From: Bacillus sp. V5-8f
GTDB lineage: Bacteria > Bacillota > Bacilli > Bacillales > DSM-1321
NCBI RefSeq assembly: GCF_002863565.1
Contig: NZ_PGUW01000011.1
Span: forward strand, 155,947-219,946
Length of the DNA: 64,000 nt
Reading direction: 5' to 3'
The notes below the pieces were generated by a model. The model saw only the letters and a program-made list of their open reading frames with translations, made no database searches and was not told where the DNA came from. Of the stretch, positions 17,199-26,806 are shown one piece after another (within the stretch, counting starts at the first letter, position 1; each line of letters begins with the position of its first letter). The translations under genes and the position numbers were made by a program.

Positions 17199-17250
17199 GG
17201 GGTCAGTCCCCCGTTGCGCTAACGCTTTACCGCTCCGGGGGACTGACCCC
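17199..17250. repeat. GGGGTCAGTCCCC inverted repeat pair
   Basis: GGGGTCAGTCCCCC at 17199-17212 and its reverse complement GGGGGACTGACCCC at 17237-17250 enclose a spacer with GCGCTAACGC and TTTACCGC. It lies between the convergent SDR and pepT genes and can fold into one long hairpin, so it may act as a bidirectional terminator. Confidence 0.85.
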
Positions 17251-17258
17251 TTAACTTG

Positions 17259-18497
17259 TTACCTTTGTTCAAACAACCTGGCTATTTCAATGATTACGTT
17301 AGTGGCTTTTTCCATATTGTCTACTGAAATATATTCAAATTTGCCGTGGAAGTTTTCACCGCCCGTGAAGATATTCGGGGTAGGCAGTCCCATGTAGGAG
17401 AGCTGGGACCCGTCCGTGCCGCCGCGGATCGGTTTTATGATCGGGTTGATGCCCAGGTTTTCCATAGCCTGATGGGCAATGTCGACAATTTCCTTTACCG
17501 GTTCAATTTTTTCTTTCATATTATAGTATTGATCATTCATTTCAAGATGGATGCTGTCTTTTCCGTATTTGTCCCCAAGCTCATTCACAATGTGCTCAAG
17601 AGCAGCTTTTCGATCGTTAAAAGCATCCCTGTCAAAGTCACGGATGATGTAATGAAGTTTTGTTTGTTCCACATCGCCATTTATGCCAAGAAGATGATAA
17701 AAACCTTCATAGCCTTCCGTAAATTCAGGAGCTTGTTGTTCAGGCAGCCGTCCGTTCAATTCCATGGCAATTTTAGCCGAATTTACCATCTTGCCTTTTG
17801 CTGTGCCGGGATGGACGTTCGTTCCTTTGACCGTAATTTTTGCCGCAGCCGCGTTAAAGTTTTCAAACTCAAGCTCACCAAGGGGCCCACCGTCCACTGT
17901 ATAAGCGAATTTGGCATCGAAGGCGGCCACGTCGAATTTATGCGGGCCTCTTCCAATTTCTTCATCAGGGGTAAAAGCAACCCTGATTCTTCCATGCTTG
18001 ATTTCCGGGTGTTTAATTAAATAAGCCATGGCAGTCATAATTTCGGCGATGCCGGCTTTGTTATCTGCCCCGAGGAGAGTCGTGCCATCTGTTGTTATTA
18101 AGGTGTGCCCTTTGTAATTAGAAAGCTCCGGAAATTCTTTCGGTGAAAGAACGACTTGCAAAGCTTCATTTAATACGATTTCATTGCCGTCATAGCTTTC
18201 TACAATTTGCGGGTTGACGTTCGCTCCGGTAAAATCAGTGGCTGTATCGACATGGGCCAGAAATCCAATCGTCGGAACATTCTTATCTGTATTGGAGGGG
18301 AGAGTGGCCATCACGTATCCATTTTCATCAATAGTAACTTCCGTCATTCCAATTGCCTTTAATTCATCAACCAGCATTCGTGCAAGAGTTAACTGCCCAG
18401 GCGTCGAAGGACAACTTGAGCTTTCTTCGTTTGATTGGGTGTCTACTTTTACATAAGAAGTAAAGCGTTCAATTATTTCTCTTTTCAATTTCTTCAT
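17259..18497 (-). CDS. pepT: peptidase T (tripeptide aminopeptidase, M20)
   Basis: Cytosolic dizinc aminopeptidase that removes the N-terminal residue of tripeptides. The 412-residue protein shows the M20B landmarks: GFLAHVDTA (zinc His and catalytic Asp), [14 protein letters not shown] (bridging Asp), TPDEEIGRG (catalytic Glu pair), YTVDGG, and the C-terminal [17 protein letters not shown] and [11 protein letters not shown]. Length and motifs match PepT of Bacillus throughout. It starts 25 bases after the stop of the sensor kinase gene on the same strand, so the two may be co-transcribed, which is an unusual pairing. Confidence 0.93.
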   Translation of the reverse strand: MKKLKREIIERFTSYVKVDTQSNEESSSCPSTPGQLTLARMLVDELKAIGMTEVTIDENGYVMATLPSNTDKNVPTIGFLAHVDTATDFTGANVNPQIVESYDGNEIVLNEALQVVLSPKEFPELSNYKGHTLITTDGTTLLGADNKAGIAEIMTAMAYLIKHPEIKHGRIRVAFTPDEEIGRGPHKFDVAAFDAKFAYTVDGGPLGELEFENFNAAAAKITVKGTNVHPGTAKGKMVNSAKIAMELNGRLPEQQAPEFTEGYEGFYHLLGINGDVEQTKLHYIIRDFDRDAFNDRKAALEHIVNELGDKYGKDSIHLEMNDQYYNMKEKIEPVKEIVDIAHQAMENLGINPIIKPIRGGTDGSQLSYMGLPTPNIFTGGENFHGKFEYISVDNMEKATNVIIEIARLFEQR

Positions 18498-18522
18498 CTC
18501 CTAGAATGTAAAATTGTTCCGT

Positions 18523-20151
18523 TCACGTAATTGGCAAAGCAATTTTTATTTTTGTACCAGAATCTACTTCACTTTTGATGGAAATTTTACCCCGATGTGC
18601 TTCAATGATCCTATAACTAACGGTTAACCCTAGTCCTGTACCTTTTTCTTTGGATGAATAAAAAGGCTCCCCCAGATGTTTTACCCGATTTTTCTCAATA
18701 CCGCATCCATTATCTTTTACTGTGACCGTCACCCATTCCTCTTCTACCTGGAAGTCTATTTGTATCTTCTTAGAGGATGCCTCGAGGGAATTCTTTATAA
18801 TATTAATGAAGACCTGCTTTAATTGATTCGCTTCACAGGATATCAAAGGGAGTTCATGTCTCACATCGAATACCATCTGTGCACCGTAAAGGTTCGCTTG
18901 TGGCTCTAATAAGGCCTTTACATCTGACATTAAATGAACAAGGTTATGCTCTTGGAATTTCATTTGCTGTGGTTTCGCAAGCACCAACAATTCACTTACG
19001 ATTTGGTTGATCCGGTCCAACTCATTTAACATAATGGAATAATAATGCTGATGCTGGCTTTCCCGATCGTTGAGCAATTGGACAAATCCTTTTAACGAAG
19101 TCAGGGGATTTCTTACCTCATGAGCCACACTTGCCGCCAGTTCCCCAACGATGGAAAGCTTTTCGGTCTTCCTCAGCCGTTCTTCTGTTTCCCGAATATG
19201 GGTAACATCCTTTGCATAACTGATAATTCCTGCGATCTCATCATCGATAAGAATGGGGACGAAAGTGCAAGAAAATATCGCAATCTTGTCCTGGATACAA
19301 AAATGTACATCGCCTGTGTTTATTCCGGTTCTATGTTTTTTAACGTATGCAAAGGAGTCCATAAGTTTGTTCTTTTCTTTTTCTGAAGGGAAGATAAAGT
19401 CATTTATGGATGCACCTATTAATTGATTGTGGGACAAGCCAACAATAGATTCAAACTGGGGGTTCACATTAGTGAGGATTCCATTTAAATCCATCATATA
19501 TACAGGATCGGGATTGTAATCAAATAATGATTTGTACTGCTGCCTGTTTTCCGATAATTTTTTCTCGGCCATGATCCGCTCGGTAATATCTCTCCCCATA
19601 ACCACCAGGCCTTTTCTAGAACCATCATGATGGAAGAGGGGTACTTTAATTGTATCAAACGTTTTAAAACCGCCATTAGGCAATGGAATTATCTCTTCAC
19701 ACCTGGTGACTTTCTGCGCTTTCCACGCTTCTTCATCGGAAACTTCACAATACTTTAGCACTTCGTTATAAAAGTTTGAATATTCCGCCAGCTCCGAATC
19801 CCTTTTCCCTTTATAATCAACGCCCTTCAATTCGAAAAGATTTAATCCGAATTCATTGGCCTCAATCCATTTCCCGTCCCCATCTTTGAAATTCACAAAA
19901 TCAACCATGGAGTTAATCAGCGTATGTAGGCGCCGTTCTTCTTCCTTTAATGCTAGGTATTTTTCATTTTTAGATAAAAAGAAATAGAGCAGCAAGCCAG
20001 TAATAAGGATAAAAAATAGCCCCTTTATCTTTTCGACTATTATTAATAGTTCCTGATCATTAATGTAACGATATAGAATGAAATCTGTAACAAACACCCA
20101 TAAGGCACCAAAAAGTAGATATAAAAGCAAACCCTTATGTTTGGACATCAT
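18523..20151 (-). CDS. PAS sensor histidine kinase, sporulation-kinase type
   Basis: Membrane-bound histidine kinase, 542 residues. Two N-terminal transmembrane helices (about 8-25 and 40-60) are followed by two PAS domains (about 75-195 and 205-320, each ending in GRDIT or AKDVT PAC signatures), a dimerisation domain with the phospho-accepting His in VAHEVRNPLTSLKGF (about 345) and an ATPase domain with NIIKNSLEAS (N box), DNGCGIE (G1) and GTGLGL (G2). The H-box sequence is that of the KinA/KinB/KinE phosphorelay kinases that feed Spo0F. No response regulator is adjacent, as expected for such orphan kinases. AAGGGAG precedes the ATG. Confidence 0.85.
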   Translation of the reverse strand: MMSKHKGLLLYLLFGALWVFVTDFILYRYINDQELLIIVEKIKGLFFILITGLLLYFFLSKNEKYLALKEEERRLHTLINSMVDFVNFKDGDGKWIEANEFGLNLFELKGVDYKGKRDSELAEYSNFYNEVLKYCEVSDEEAWKAQKVTRCEEIIPLPNGGFKTFDTIKVPLFHHDGSRKGLVVMGRDITERIMAEKKLSENRQQYKSLFDYNPDPVYMMDLNGILTNVNPQFESIVGLSHNQLIGASINDFIFPSEKEKNKLMDSFAYVKKHRTGINTGDVHFCIQDKIAIFSCTFVPILIDDEIAGIISYAKDVTHIRETEERLRKTEKLSIVGELAASVAHEVRNPLTSLKGFVQLLNDRESQHQHYYSIMLNELDRINQIVSELLVLAKPQQMKFQEHNLVHLMSDVKALLEPQANLYGAQMVFDVRHELPLISCEANQLKQVFINIIKNSLEASSKKIQIDFQVEEEWVTVTVKDNGCGIEKNRVKHLGEPFYSSKEKGTGLGLTVSYRIIEAHRGKISIKSEVDSGTKIKIALPIT

Positions 20152-20521
20152 AATGTTTCTCCCTTACGATCATTTCTCTCTGTAATAATGAAATAAGTAA
20201 AACTCCTAAATTTATATTATATCAAAGCTGCAACTATAAAATATATAGAAAGTGCATTTAACTGTTGCAGAAGGGATGAAAAAACCCCGTTGATTTTTTC
20301 TCCCCCAAAAAATGTAGTTGGAATCCTCTAACCATTCCTTCGATTTATTTTAGAACACTCGTTCTTACCTAACAATCCTTACCAATATATTTAATAGAAA
20401 ATGACATAAGGCCTATGTATGCAAGGGATTATATGGGGATTTTTGGTAGAATCATACCTATTTTAAATATTCGCAATATTATAAAATAGGCACTGAATCT
20501 ACTAATTAAAGGAGGAATTCT
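20152..20521. other. intergenic region before the M28 aminopeptidase gene
   Basis: AT-rich spacer between divergent genes. It holds the ribosome binding site AAAGGAGG (20508-20515) and presumably two promoters, but no box matches the sigma-A consensus well enough to call. No small gene or RNA is seen. Confidence 0.5.
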
Positions 20522-21904
20522 ATGAAAAAGCCTTTTATTTCGCTAGCGCTCGCTTCATCACTAACATTCAGCGCCGTCGGGACCCATGCCGTTTTCGCTC
20601 AGCCCGCCGAAGTAAGCCAGAAACAGACTGTCCATCCACAGGATAGGAAAGTCATTAATAATATTAATGTGAATAATATCTATAATACAATCGAATATCT
20701 ATCAAAAACGCCGCGGGTGGCAGGTACAGAATCGGAATATAACGCAGTGCAATATATTAAGAAGCAATTTGAATCATATGGATATGAAACCGAAATCCAG
20801 CCATTCACGTTTGAAGCATATACACCTCCAAATACGGTCAAATTGACGGTTGACGGTTATGAGGGGGAGCTCAATCCAACCTCATTCACATATACGGTAA
20901 ACGGCAATGTTTGGGGTGAACTGGTGGATGCCGGGTTAGGCACACAAGATGCACTTCAAAATAAGAATCTAACAGGAAAAATCGCTCTTATTCAACGTGG
21001 CCAAATCACTTTTGCTGAAAAAATATTAAACGCAAAAGCAAAAGGGGCGATAGGTGTTATTATTTATAACAATTCAGAGGGCGTGATTAACGGTACTCTT
21101 GGCGAGAATAACGAATATGTACCGGCCGTGGCGGTAACGAATGCTGAAGGGGAGGCCCTTGCTGCCAAATTAGGTAGTACTGCTACAATTACAATTGACG
21201 GAGCCAGTGTCGACAATAAAACCTCCCATAATGTAATTGCAACGAAACAACCTACAAACAAAAAGAAGGCAAATAGCAATATTATCGTGCTAGGCTCACA
21301 CCATGATTCCGTAGCGGCGGCGCCTGGTGCAAATGATGATGCATCGGGGACAGCCATGACATTGGAGCTTGCCCGGGTGTTTAAAGAGCTCCCTACCGAT
21401 ACGGAAATCCGCTTCATCACGTTTGGTGCCGAAGAAGTGGGCCTTCTTGGTTCGGAACATTATGTTAATAACCTTTCAGAGGATGAAATTGATCGTACCA
21501 TCGCCAATTTTAACCTTGATATGGTCGGCAGCAAGGATGCAGGAGACCTGGTGTTGATGACGCATGATGGACAGCCTAACCTTGTAACGGAGCTGGCACA
21601 AGCGTCCAGTACCCGTTTGAATGGAACACCGACACCTTATGAAGAGGGCGGGCGAAGCGATCATGTTCCATTCGGGGAAGCTGGAATTCCGGCTGCATTA
21701 TTTATCCATGATCCTGCTGAGCCATGGTATCACACTCCAGAGGATACCATTGATAAAATAAGCAAAGAAAAACTCCAGGATGTCGCTGAAATCGTAGGTA
21801 CAGCCATGTATGAAAGTGCCCGTTTTGACAATCAAGGGCCAAAAGAGAAAAAACAAAAACAACCAAAGGCACCACACTTATACTATGAAGAAGAAATAGA
21901 ATAA
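20522..21904 (+). CDS. secreted M28 zinc aminopeptidase with PA domain (YwaD-like)
   Basis: Extracellular double-zinc aminopeptidase, 460 residues. A signal peptide (about 1-26, ending HAVFA before QPAEVS) is followed by a protease-associated domain (about 120-235, GKIALIQRG) and an M28 catalytic domain. Zinc ligands and catalytic residues are visible in GSHHDSV, PGANDDASG, FGAEEVGLLGS, NLDMVG and PWYHTPEDT. Length and order fit the aminopeptidase YwaD of B. subtilis. The start has AAAGGAGG at ideal distance. The C-terminal tail is lysine/glutamine-rich and ends acidic; no cell-wall anchor is seen. The paired repeat at 21910 follows directly. Confidence 0.9.
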   Translation: MKKPFISLALASSLTFSAVGTHAVFAQPAEVSQKQTVHPQDRKVINNINVNNIYNTIEYLSKTPRVAGTESEYNAVQYIKKQFESYGYETEIQPFTFEAYTPPNTVKLTVDGYEGELNPTSFTYTVNGNVWGELVDAGLGTQDALQNKNLTGKIALIQRGQITFAEKILNAKAKGAIGVIIYNNSEGVINGTLGENNEYVPAVAVTNAEGEALAAKLGSTATITIDGASVDNKTSHNVIATKQPTNKKKANSNIIVLGSHHDSVAAAPGANDDASGTAMTLELARVFKELPTDTEIRFITFGAEEVGLLGSEHYVNNLSEDEIDRTIANFNLDMVGSKDAGDLVLMTHDGQPNLVTELAQASSTRLNGTPTPYEEGGRSDHVPFGEAGIPAALFIHDPAEPWYHTPEDTIDKISKEKLQDVAEIVGTAMYESARFDNQGPKEKKQKQPKAPHLYYEEEIE

Positions 21905-21909
21905 AAGAA

Positions 21910-21953
21910 GGGGTCAGTCCCCCACCACTTTAAAGCAGTGGGGGACTGACCCC
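21910..21953. repeat. GGGGTCAGTCCCC inverted repeat pair (shortest copy)
   Basis: GGGGTCAGTCCCCC at 21910-21923 and GGGGGACTGACCCC at 21940-21953 with only 16 bases between; the flanking CACTTTAAAGCAGTG extends the stem. It follows the aminopeptidase stop codon by five bases and could terminate it. Confidence 0.85.
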
Positions 21954-21995
21954 AATTTTGGTATAATAAAAAGAAAACCTGTTTAGGAGAACGGA

Positions 21996-22376
21996 ATGAT
22001 CAGTAGAATCAAGGCATGGGCAAGACGTCTAAAGAAACAATTATTCACCCTTTATTTTTCATATAAAGATCCCAGGGTTCCCTGGTATACAAAATTATTT
22101 ACTGTTTGTGTAGTGGCTTATGCATTCAGTCCTGTTGACTTGATACCGGATTTTATTCCAATCCTGGGTTATCTGGACGATATCATTATCGTGCCACTGG
22201 GAATCACGATTGCATTACGTTTAATACCGGAGAATGTTATTAGTGACTGTTCAGAAAAAGCTTCGGAACTAATGAAAAAGGGAAAGCCTAAGAATTGGAT
22301 TGTAGGGTCTTTGATTATTCTAATTTGGTGTCTGATTATAGTTTGGGCATTACTAGAGCTACGCCGCTTTTTTTAG
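21996..22376 (+). CDS. YkvA-family (DUF1232) small membrane protein
   Basis: 126-residue protein with the DUF1232 signature YAFSPVDLIPDFIPILGYLDD (positions about 41-61) embedded between a hydrophobic segment and a second one (about 66-77), plus a strongly hydrophobic C-terminal helix (about 102-120). The family is widespread, its function is unknown; the PVDLIPDF motif is its hallmark. Start ATG with TTTAGGAG upstream. The gene converges on the SDR pseudogene, whose end it nearly touches. Confidence 0.85.
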   Translation: MISRIKAWARRLKKQLFTLYFSYKDPRVPWYTKLFTVCVVAYAFSPVDLIPDFIPILGYLDDIIIVPLGITIALRLIPENVISDCSEKASELMKKGKPKNWIVGSLIILIWCLIIVWALLELRRFF

Positions 22377-22379
22377 ATA

Positions 22380-22830
22380 TGTTTCTACGAGCCAGATATA
22401 GTCCGCCGTTCGGATGGAGTACCTGGCCAGACATATAGCTGGAATCATCTGATGCTAAAAAGACATATCTTGTTGCCACCTCAAATGGCTGGCCTGCCGT
22501 GCAAATTGCTGGCACATAGCTTCCTCCCGCAGGTCTCCCGGAACCAACAAACATTCTCTGCCCAGCTGTTCAATCCTGCTTTTTGTTTCATTTGCATCCT
22601 CGTGCTCATTAAGATAATTAATGACAACATGAGCGCCTTCTTTCGCAAAAGCGTAGGCAACCGCCCGCCCTATGCCGCTATCCCCGCCTGTAATAATCGC
22701 TACTTTATCCTTTAATTTGCCGCTTCCTGTAACATTCGGATTTTCGGAAAAGGGCTTGGGAACCATAACGTGTTCTAGTCCAGGGTGCCTGTTCTGAGGC
22801 TGGGCAGGAAAAGCAATCTGAACCTCCTTG
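22380..22830 (-). pseudogene. short-chain dehydrogenase with internal deletion
   Basis: The minus strand encodes the SDR start (FPAQPQNRHPGLEHVMVPKP, then [20 protein letters not shown] and GDLREEAMCQQFA) and, in another frame, only the end (GQPFEVATRYVFLASDD and GQVLHPNGG). The middle of the enzyme, including the catalytic Ser-Tyr-Lys, about 130 residues, is missing and the join is out of frame. It is paralogous to the intact SDR at 15702 but has an ordinary short N-terminus. Confidence 0.87.
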
Positions 22831-23050
22831 CATTTTGTCTCCTTACCTAGATACTTATAGACTGGGTACGTCCAGTTTCACCTCTCTAGATGAATTATAA
22901 CAATCAGACAGAATTGTTCATTCAATTAATTACCTAAACGTTATGAAAGATATATTCTTTGACGCATTGATACATTCCTCATTAGCTTGTTCTTTATAGT
23001 CAATTGTAAGTGCCGCAAACTGTCGTACAAATTCTTAGGAGAACAAAAAT

Positions 23051-23072
23051 AAGGACCTGAATCTCAGATCCT
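23051..23072 (-). terminator. rho-independent terminator of the hybrid kinase gene
   Basis: AAGGACCTGA pairs with TCAGATCCTT (one mismatch); on the minus strand the stem is followed by ATTTTTGTT. Confidence 0.7.
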
Positions 23073-23088
23073 TGCAGAACTGCCTTAT

Positions 23089-25362
23089 TTAACTTTGTAA
23101 CGTTTTATTTAAAATGCTCAGCAAAATTTGAATATCAATAGGCTTTGTTACGTAATCTGTAAAACCCTTGTCGATTGTTTTCTTAATATCATCTGGCATG
23201 GCATTTGCACTTAAAGCAATGATGGGTACACCTGCGATGTTTTTACTTTTCTTCAGAGAATCAAAAACTTCTTCGCCATTCATATCTGGAAGGTTTAGAT
23301 CTAGTAAGATAATATCTACATGTTGTTCGTTTGCTAATCTTAAACCTTCAATACCAGAACGGCCCACTATTAATGAAAAAGCAGGGTCTGATGCTAACAC
23401 GCGGTCCAGTAGGTGAATGTTTGATTCATTATCCTCAATATATAAAACTCGTTTACGTGCAGTGCTACTTGGTTGAGAATGTGTATGTTCCAACATGAGC
23501 TTTTCGTGATGTACTCCAAGTGGTATTTCGATGCCTAATTCAAACCAGAAATCACTACCTTTTCCGACAACGCTTGATACACCGACTTCACCACCCATTA
23601 ACTTTATGAATTGCTTCACCAGGGAAAGCCCAATTCCAGCTCCTTGTTCTGCCGTTCCGTCAATTCTATGAAACGGTAAAAATATATTGTTATATTCATC
23701 TTGAGGAATACCAATGCCATTGTCCGTTATATGAACAATAAGCTTGTTGGATAATGTTTGAATTGTTATTGCCACTTCACCATTGACCCGGTTGTATTTG
23801 ATAGCATTTGTGAGAAGGTTCAATAATACCTGCTTCAAACGAAGCGGATCTGCGTATACAAAGATCTTGTTTTCATCATCAACCTGTTTATTTATTGTAA
23901 TATTTTTACTCATCGCCTGTGGTTGAATACTTTTTATGCTTTCAGTAAGAACACTATTGAAATTTATAACTTCTGATTTTAGCTTTAATTTTCCTGAATC
24001 AATTCTGGATAAATCAAGAACCTCATCAATGAGATGTAATAGGTGTTTACCTCCATTTATTATTTCTTGTATAAAATCCAATTGTTCATCGGTTAAGGAT
24101 TCATCCATTTCCAGTAATTGTGCAAATCCAAGTACACCATTCAGCGGAGTACGCAGTTCGTGACTCATTTTAGCCAGGAAATCAGACTTTGCCGTGTTTG
24201 CTCTTTCTGCTTCTTCCTTAGCTCTGGTAAGGGCCTTTTCCATTTTCTTTCGTTCTGTTATATCGGTGAATTCAAATATATTGCCGCTAAATTTGTCCTG
24301 CATATTAAATGGTATATAGCTGGATTCGAAAGTGTACCCGTTCTTGGTCTCCATTTCTTTTGTAATTTTTACTCTTTCTTCAACCGTAAGGCTATCCAGT
24401 TCAATTTTGGTAGTGTTTGTTTTTTCTTTCCACAAGTCATAAAATTGTCTGGCATGTTTACCGATATAAAAGTCTATTTCTTCCTCCAGTTCAAGCATTT
24501 TATGGATCTTTTTGTTAACTAAGGTTACCCTTCCCTCATGGTCAGTGGCAACGACACCACTTTCCAAATTATCAAGAAGTGTCTTTTGAAAAGCATAAGA
24601 TTCTCTCAATTCCATTTCTTGTTCCTTCTCAATGGTGATTTCGAAGAATGATACTAGAGCTTTCGTTTCCCCAGATAAATTTAAAGGATTTGAATTTAAT
24701 CTGAACCATCTCAGTTTCCCGTTCCGCTGTATGGAGGCTATTACGCCCAGTACCGTTTTTCCGGTTTTGATGGTTACGAACCCGGGCCAGTTTGCATAAT
24801 CCAATGTAGAGCCATCTTCATTAAAGAACTCTATCCCATATTGGGCAGCAGAGGCTTCATCGTAAAAACCTGTTGTAAGCCCGGTTAATTTTTCTACATT
24901 ATCGTTTAACGTAGTGATTTTCCCACTCTTATCTACGATCAAGATTGCTTCTGTCATATTTGTTACTACTGAACGGTACATTAATTCCCTATGCCTAATC
25001 TCCTCCTGTTGAACTTTTTGGTCCGATATATTGATGGATGTTGCAATAACCTCCACTACTTCTCCATTTTCTATTAAAGGTCTAAGGGTGGTTAAATAAT
25101 AAACCCCATAGATAAAGGTTTCATATTGCAGGAATTCACCTTTCCATGCTTTCTCGAAAAACTCTGTTTTAGCTTTAGCGATATCTTCTGGATAAAAGTC
25201 GTAAATTTCTCGTCCGATGACATCATTGGGCGTCAGTCCCAACCTATAAAGTAATTCACCTTCACACATGGTATGTATGAAAGAATTACCGAGTTTTTTT
25301 ACTTTAAAAATCATTCCTGTATTGCTTAGGTCTAATTGCGAAATGTAATGGGAATAAGGCAT
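23089..25362 (-). CDS. multi-PAS hybrid histidine kinase/response regulator
   Basis: Cytosolic sensor of 757 residues with no transmembrane segment. Order: PAS-type domains at about 10-110, 125-245, 255-380 (signatures ATSINISD, FFEITIE, FEFTDITE), a short coiled coil, the dimerisation domain with the phospho-His in KMSHELRTPLNGVLGF (about 405), ATPase domain with NLLTNAIKYN, DNGIGIP and GAGIGLSLV, and a C-terminal receiver (about 640-755) with phospho-Asp in LLDLNLPDMNG and Lys in VTKPID. A hybrid kinase without a phosphotransfer domain usually needs an external partner; none is nearby. GAGGAG precedes the ATG. Its signal and output are unknown. Confidence 0.87.
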   Translation of the reverse strand: MPYSHYISQLDLSNTGMIFKVKKLGNSFIHTMCEGELLYRLGLTPNDVIGREIYDFYPEDIAKAKTEFFEKAWKGEFLQYETFIYGVYYLTTLRPLIENGEVVEVIATSINISDQKVQQEEIRHRELMYRSVVTNMTEAILIVDKSGKITTLNDNVEKLTGLTTGFYDEASAAQYGIEFFNEDGSTLDYANWPGFVTIKTGKTVLGVIASIQRNGKLRWFRLNSNPLNLSGETKALVSFFEITIEKEQEMELRESYAFQKTLLDNLESGVVATDHEGRVTLVNKKIHKMLELEEEIDFYIGKHARQFYDLWKEKTNTTKIELDSLTVEERVKITKEMETKNGYTFESSYIPFNMQDKFSGNIFEFTDITERKKMEKALTRAKEEAERANTAKSDFLAKMSHELRTPLNGVLGFAQLLEMDESLTDEQLDFIQEIINGGKHLLHLIDEVLDLSRIDSGKLKLKSEVINFNSVLTESIKSIQPQAMSKNITINKQVDDENKIFVYADPLRLKQVLLNLLTNAIKYNRVNGEVAITIQTLSNKLIVHITDNGIGIPQDEYNNIFLPFHRIDGTAEQGAGIGLSLVKQFIKLMGGEVGVSSVVGKGSDFWFELGIEIPLGVHHEKLMLEHTHSQPSSTARKRVLYIEDNESNIHLLDRVLASDPAFSLIVGRSGIEGLRLANEQHVDIILLDLNLPDMNGEEVFDSLKKSKNIAGVPIIALSANAMPDDIKKTIDKGFTDYVTKPIDIQILLSILNKTLQS

Positions 25363-25661
25363 CTTTATCTCCTCACAATATATCTAAAAAGTAAAATGTA
25401 CTTAACAGAAGCGAATGACAACTCTAACTCTTTCATTATAAACAAATACATAAATGAGTTTATTTGGTATTATTTTGAAATTGGTATAGATGTTATTGGA
25501 ATTTCCCGTAAGCAAAATACTTTCAAACCATACAAATTTAATCAAAATAAATATCTTCTATGTATTATCGGCTCACGTCATTCCATTATGAAAAACGGGT
25601 CGTGAAATTACCTTGCGTTTCATAAAGATTAATACACCGATATCATATTACGGAGGACACT

Positions 25662-26720
25662 ATGGAACATAATCGATTCTTAAAGGCTAGGCCCTATCTC
25701 ACCACCCGAAAGTTAAGTCCGGAGAATCAAGAATCCCCAGTACATTTTATCAATGCAACAACATATCCCCATGACTATTTCTATAGGCGAAATCATTTTC
25801 CATACCCGGAACTTATATCGACATCTTTAACAATCGCAGGGCTTGTAGAAAAACCAACGAGCATCTCGCTTGAACAAATTCGCAGTTTACCGTCTAATCG
25901 GCTAAAGGTAGTCCTAGAATGTGCAGGAGATAAAAGAAATCTGTTTGAACCAAAAGTATATGGGGAGCAATGGGAAAAAGGTGCCATTAGCCAGGGGTAC
26001 TGGAGAGGTGTACCATTAGGAGTTTTGCTTGAATACACTGGTCTCATAACAGGGGCAAAGGAAGTCGTGTTTGAAGCACACGATTATGGAAAACGGAAGG
26101 GTCTAGATCAAATTATTCCTTTCGCCAGAAGCCTGCCTCTGGAAAAAGCCTTGCATACTGATACACTGGTTGCTTATGAATATAACGATAAACCGATTCC
26201 TTTTAAGCATGGTTTTCCTTTCAGGCTAATTGTCCCCCAGTGGTATGCAATGGCGTCTGTGAAATGGGTCAAATCAATTACGGTAATTGATAAGCAATTT
26301 ACAGGCCCGTTCCAGGCAATTGATTATGTCTACTATCCTAAGAAGGAAGAGGATACTGGCAAATTCCCTGTAACATCGTTAAATGTAAATTCGACAATTC
26401 AACAGCCATTAAATATGGAGATTTTAAACACCGGTAAGCATCTTATAAGGGGCATTGCCCTCACAGGACAAGGCAGGATCAGAAAGGTTGAAATCAGCTT
26501 TAATCGGGGAAAGACATGGACCCCAGCTATAGTGGAATCTGGTGAACAATATGCTTGGGTACGCTGGAAATACCTGTGGGAAGTACAGGAAAAAGGTGAA
26601 TATACCATCTCATCTAGGGCCACGGATACATCCGGACGAACACAGCCGGTCACCTCGTATTGGAACAGAAAAGGCTACGGATATAATGCAGTGGATATGA
26701 TAAAAATGAAGGTAGAGTGA
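25662..26720 (+). CDS. sulfite-oxidase-like molybdopterin protein
   Basis: Molybdenum-cofactor oxidoreductase of the sulfite oxidase family, 352 residues, with the Moco domain (about 25-215; VVLECAGDKRN carries the Mo-coordinating Cys, FPFRLIVPQWYA the typical C-terminal motif) and the dimerisation beta-sandwich (about 230-345; GKTWTPA). No haem domain, no Tat or Sec signal peptide, so it appears to be a cytosolic single-domain enzyme; the electron acceptor is unknown. The start ATG follows ACGGAGGAC. The MFS gene begins 86 bases downstream and may form an operon with it, which would fit an organo-sulfur or similar substrate imported by that carrier; this is inference. Confidence 0.86.
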   Translation: MEHNRFLKARPYLTTRKLSPENQESPVHFINATTYPHDYFYRRNHFPYPELISTSLTIAGLVEKPTSISLEQIRSLPSNRLKVVLECAGDKRNLFEPKVYGEQWEKGAISQGYWRGVPLGVLLEYTGLITGAKEVVFEAHDYGKRKGLDQIIPFARSLPLEKALHTDTLVAYEYNDKPIPFKHGFPFRLIVPQWYAMASVKWVKSITVIDKQFTGPFQAIDYVYYPKKEEDTGKFPVTSLNVNSTIQQPLNMEILNTGKHLIRGIALTGQGRIRKVEISFNRGKTWTPAIVESGEQYAWVRWKYLWEVQEKGEYTISSRATDTSGRTQPVTSYWNRKGYGYNAVDMIKMKVE

Positions 26721-26806
26721 ATATTTTAAATATTTTCAAAAAATATCCCCCTCACTCCTTATTCAGGTTATAATAAAAGCATTATCAGTAAAGGTGGAAG
26801 CTTACG

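Noticed and set aside
25336..25605. Plus-strand frame of 89 codons overlapping the hybrid kinase start
   Set aside because: Starts inside the kinase gene, no ribosome binding site, Asn/Ile/Lys-rich as expected of AT-rich intergenic DNA.
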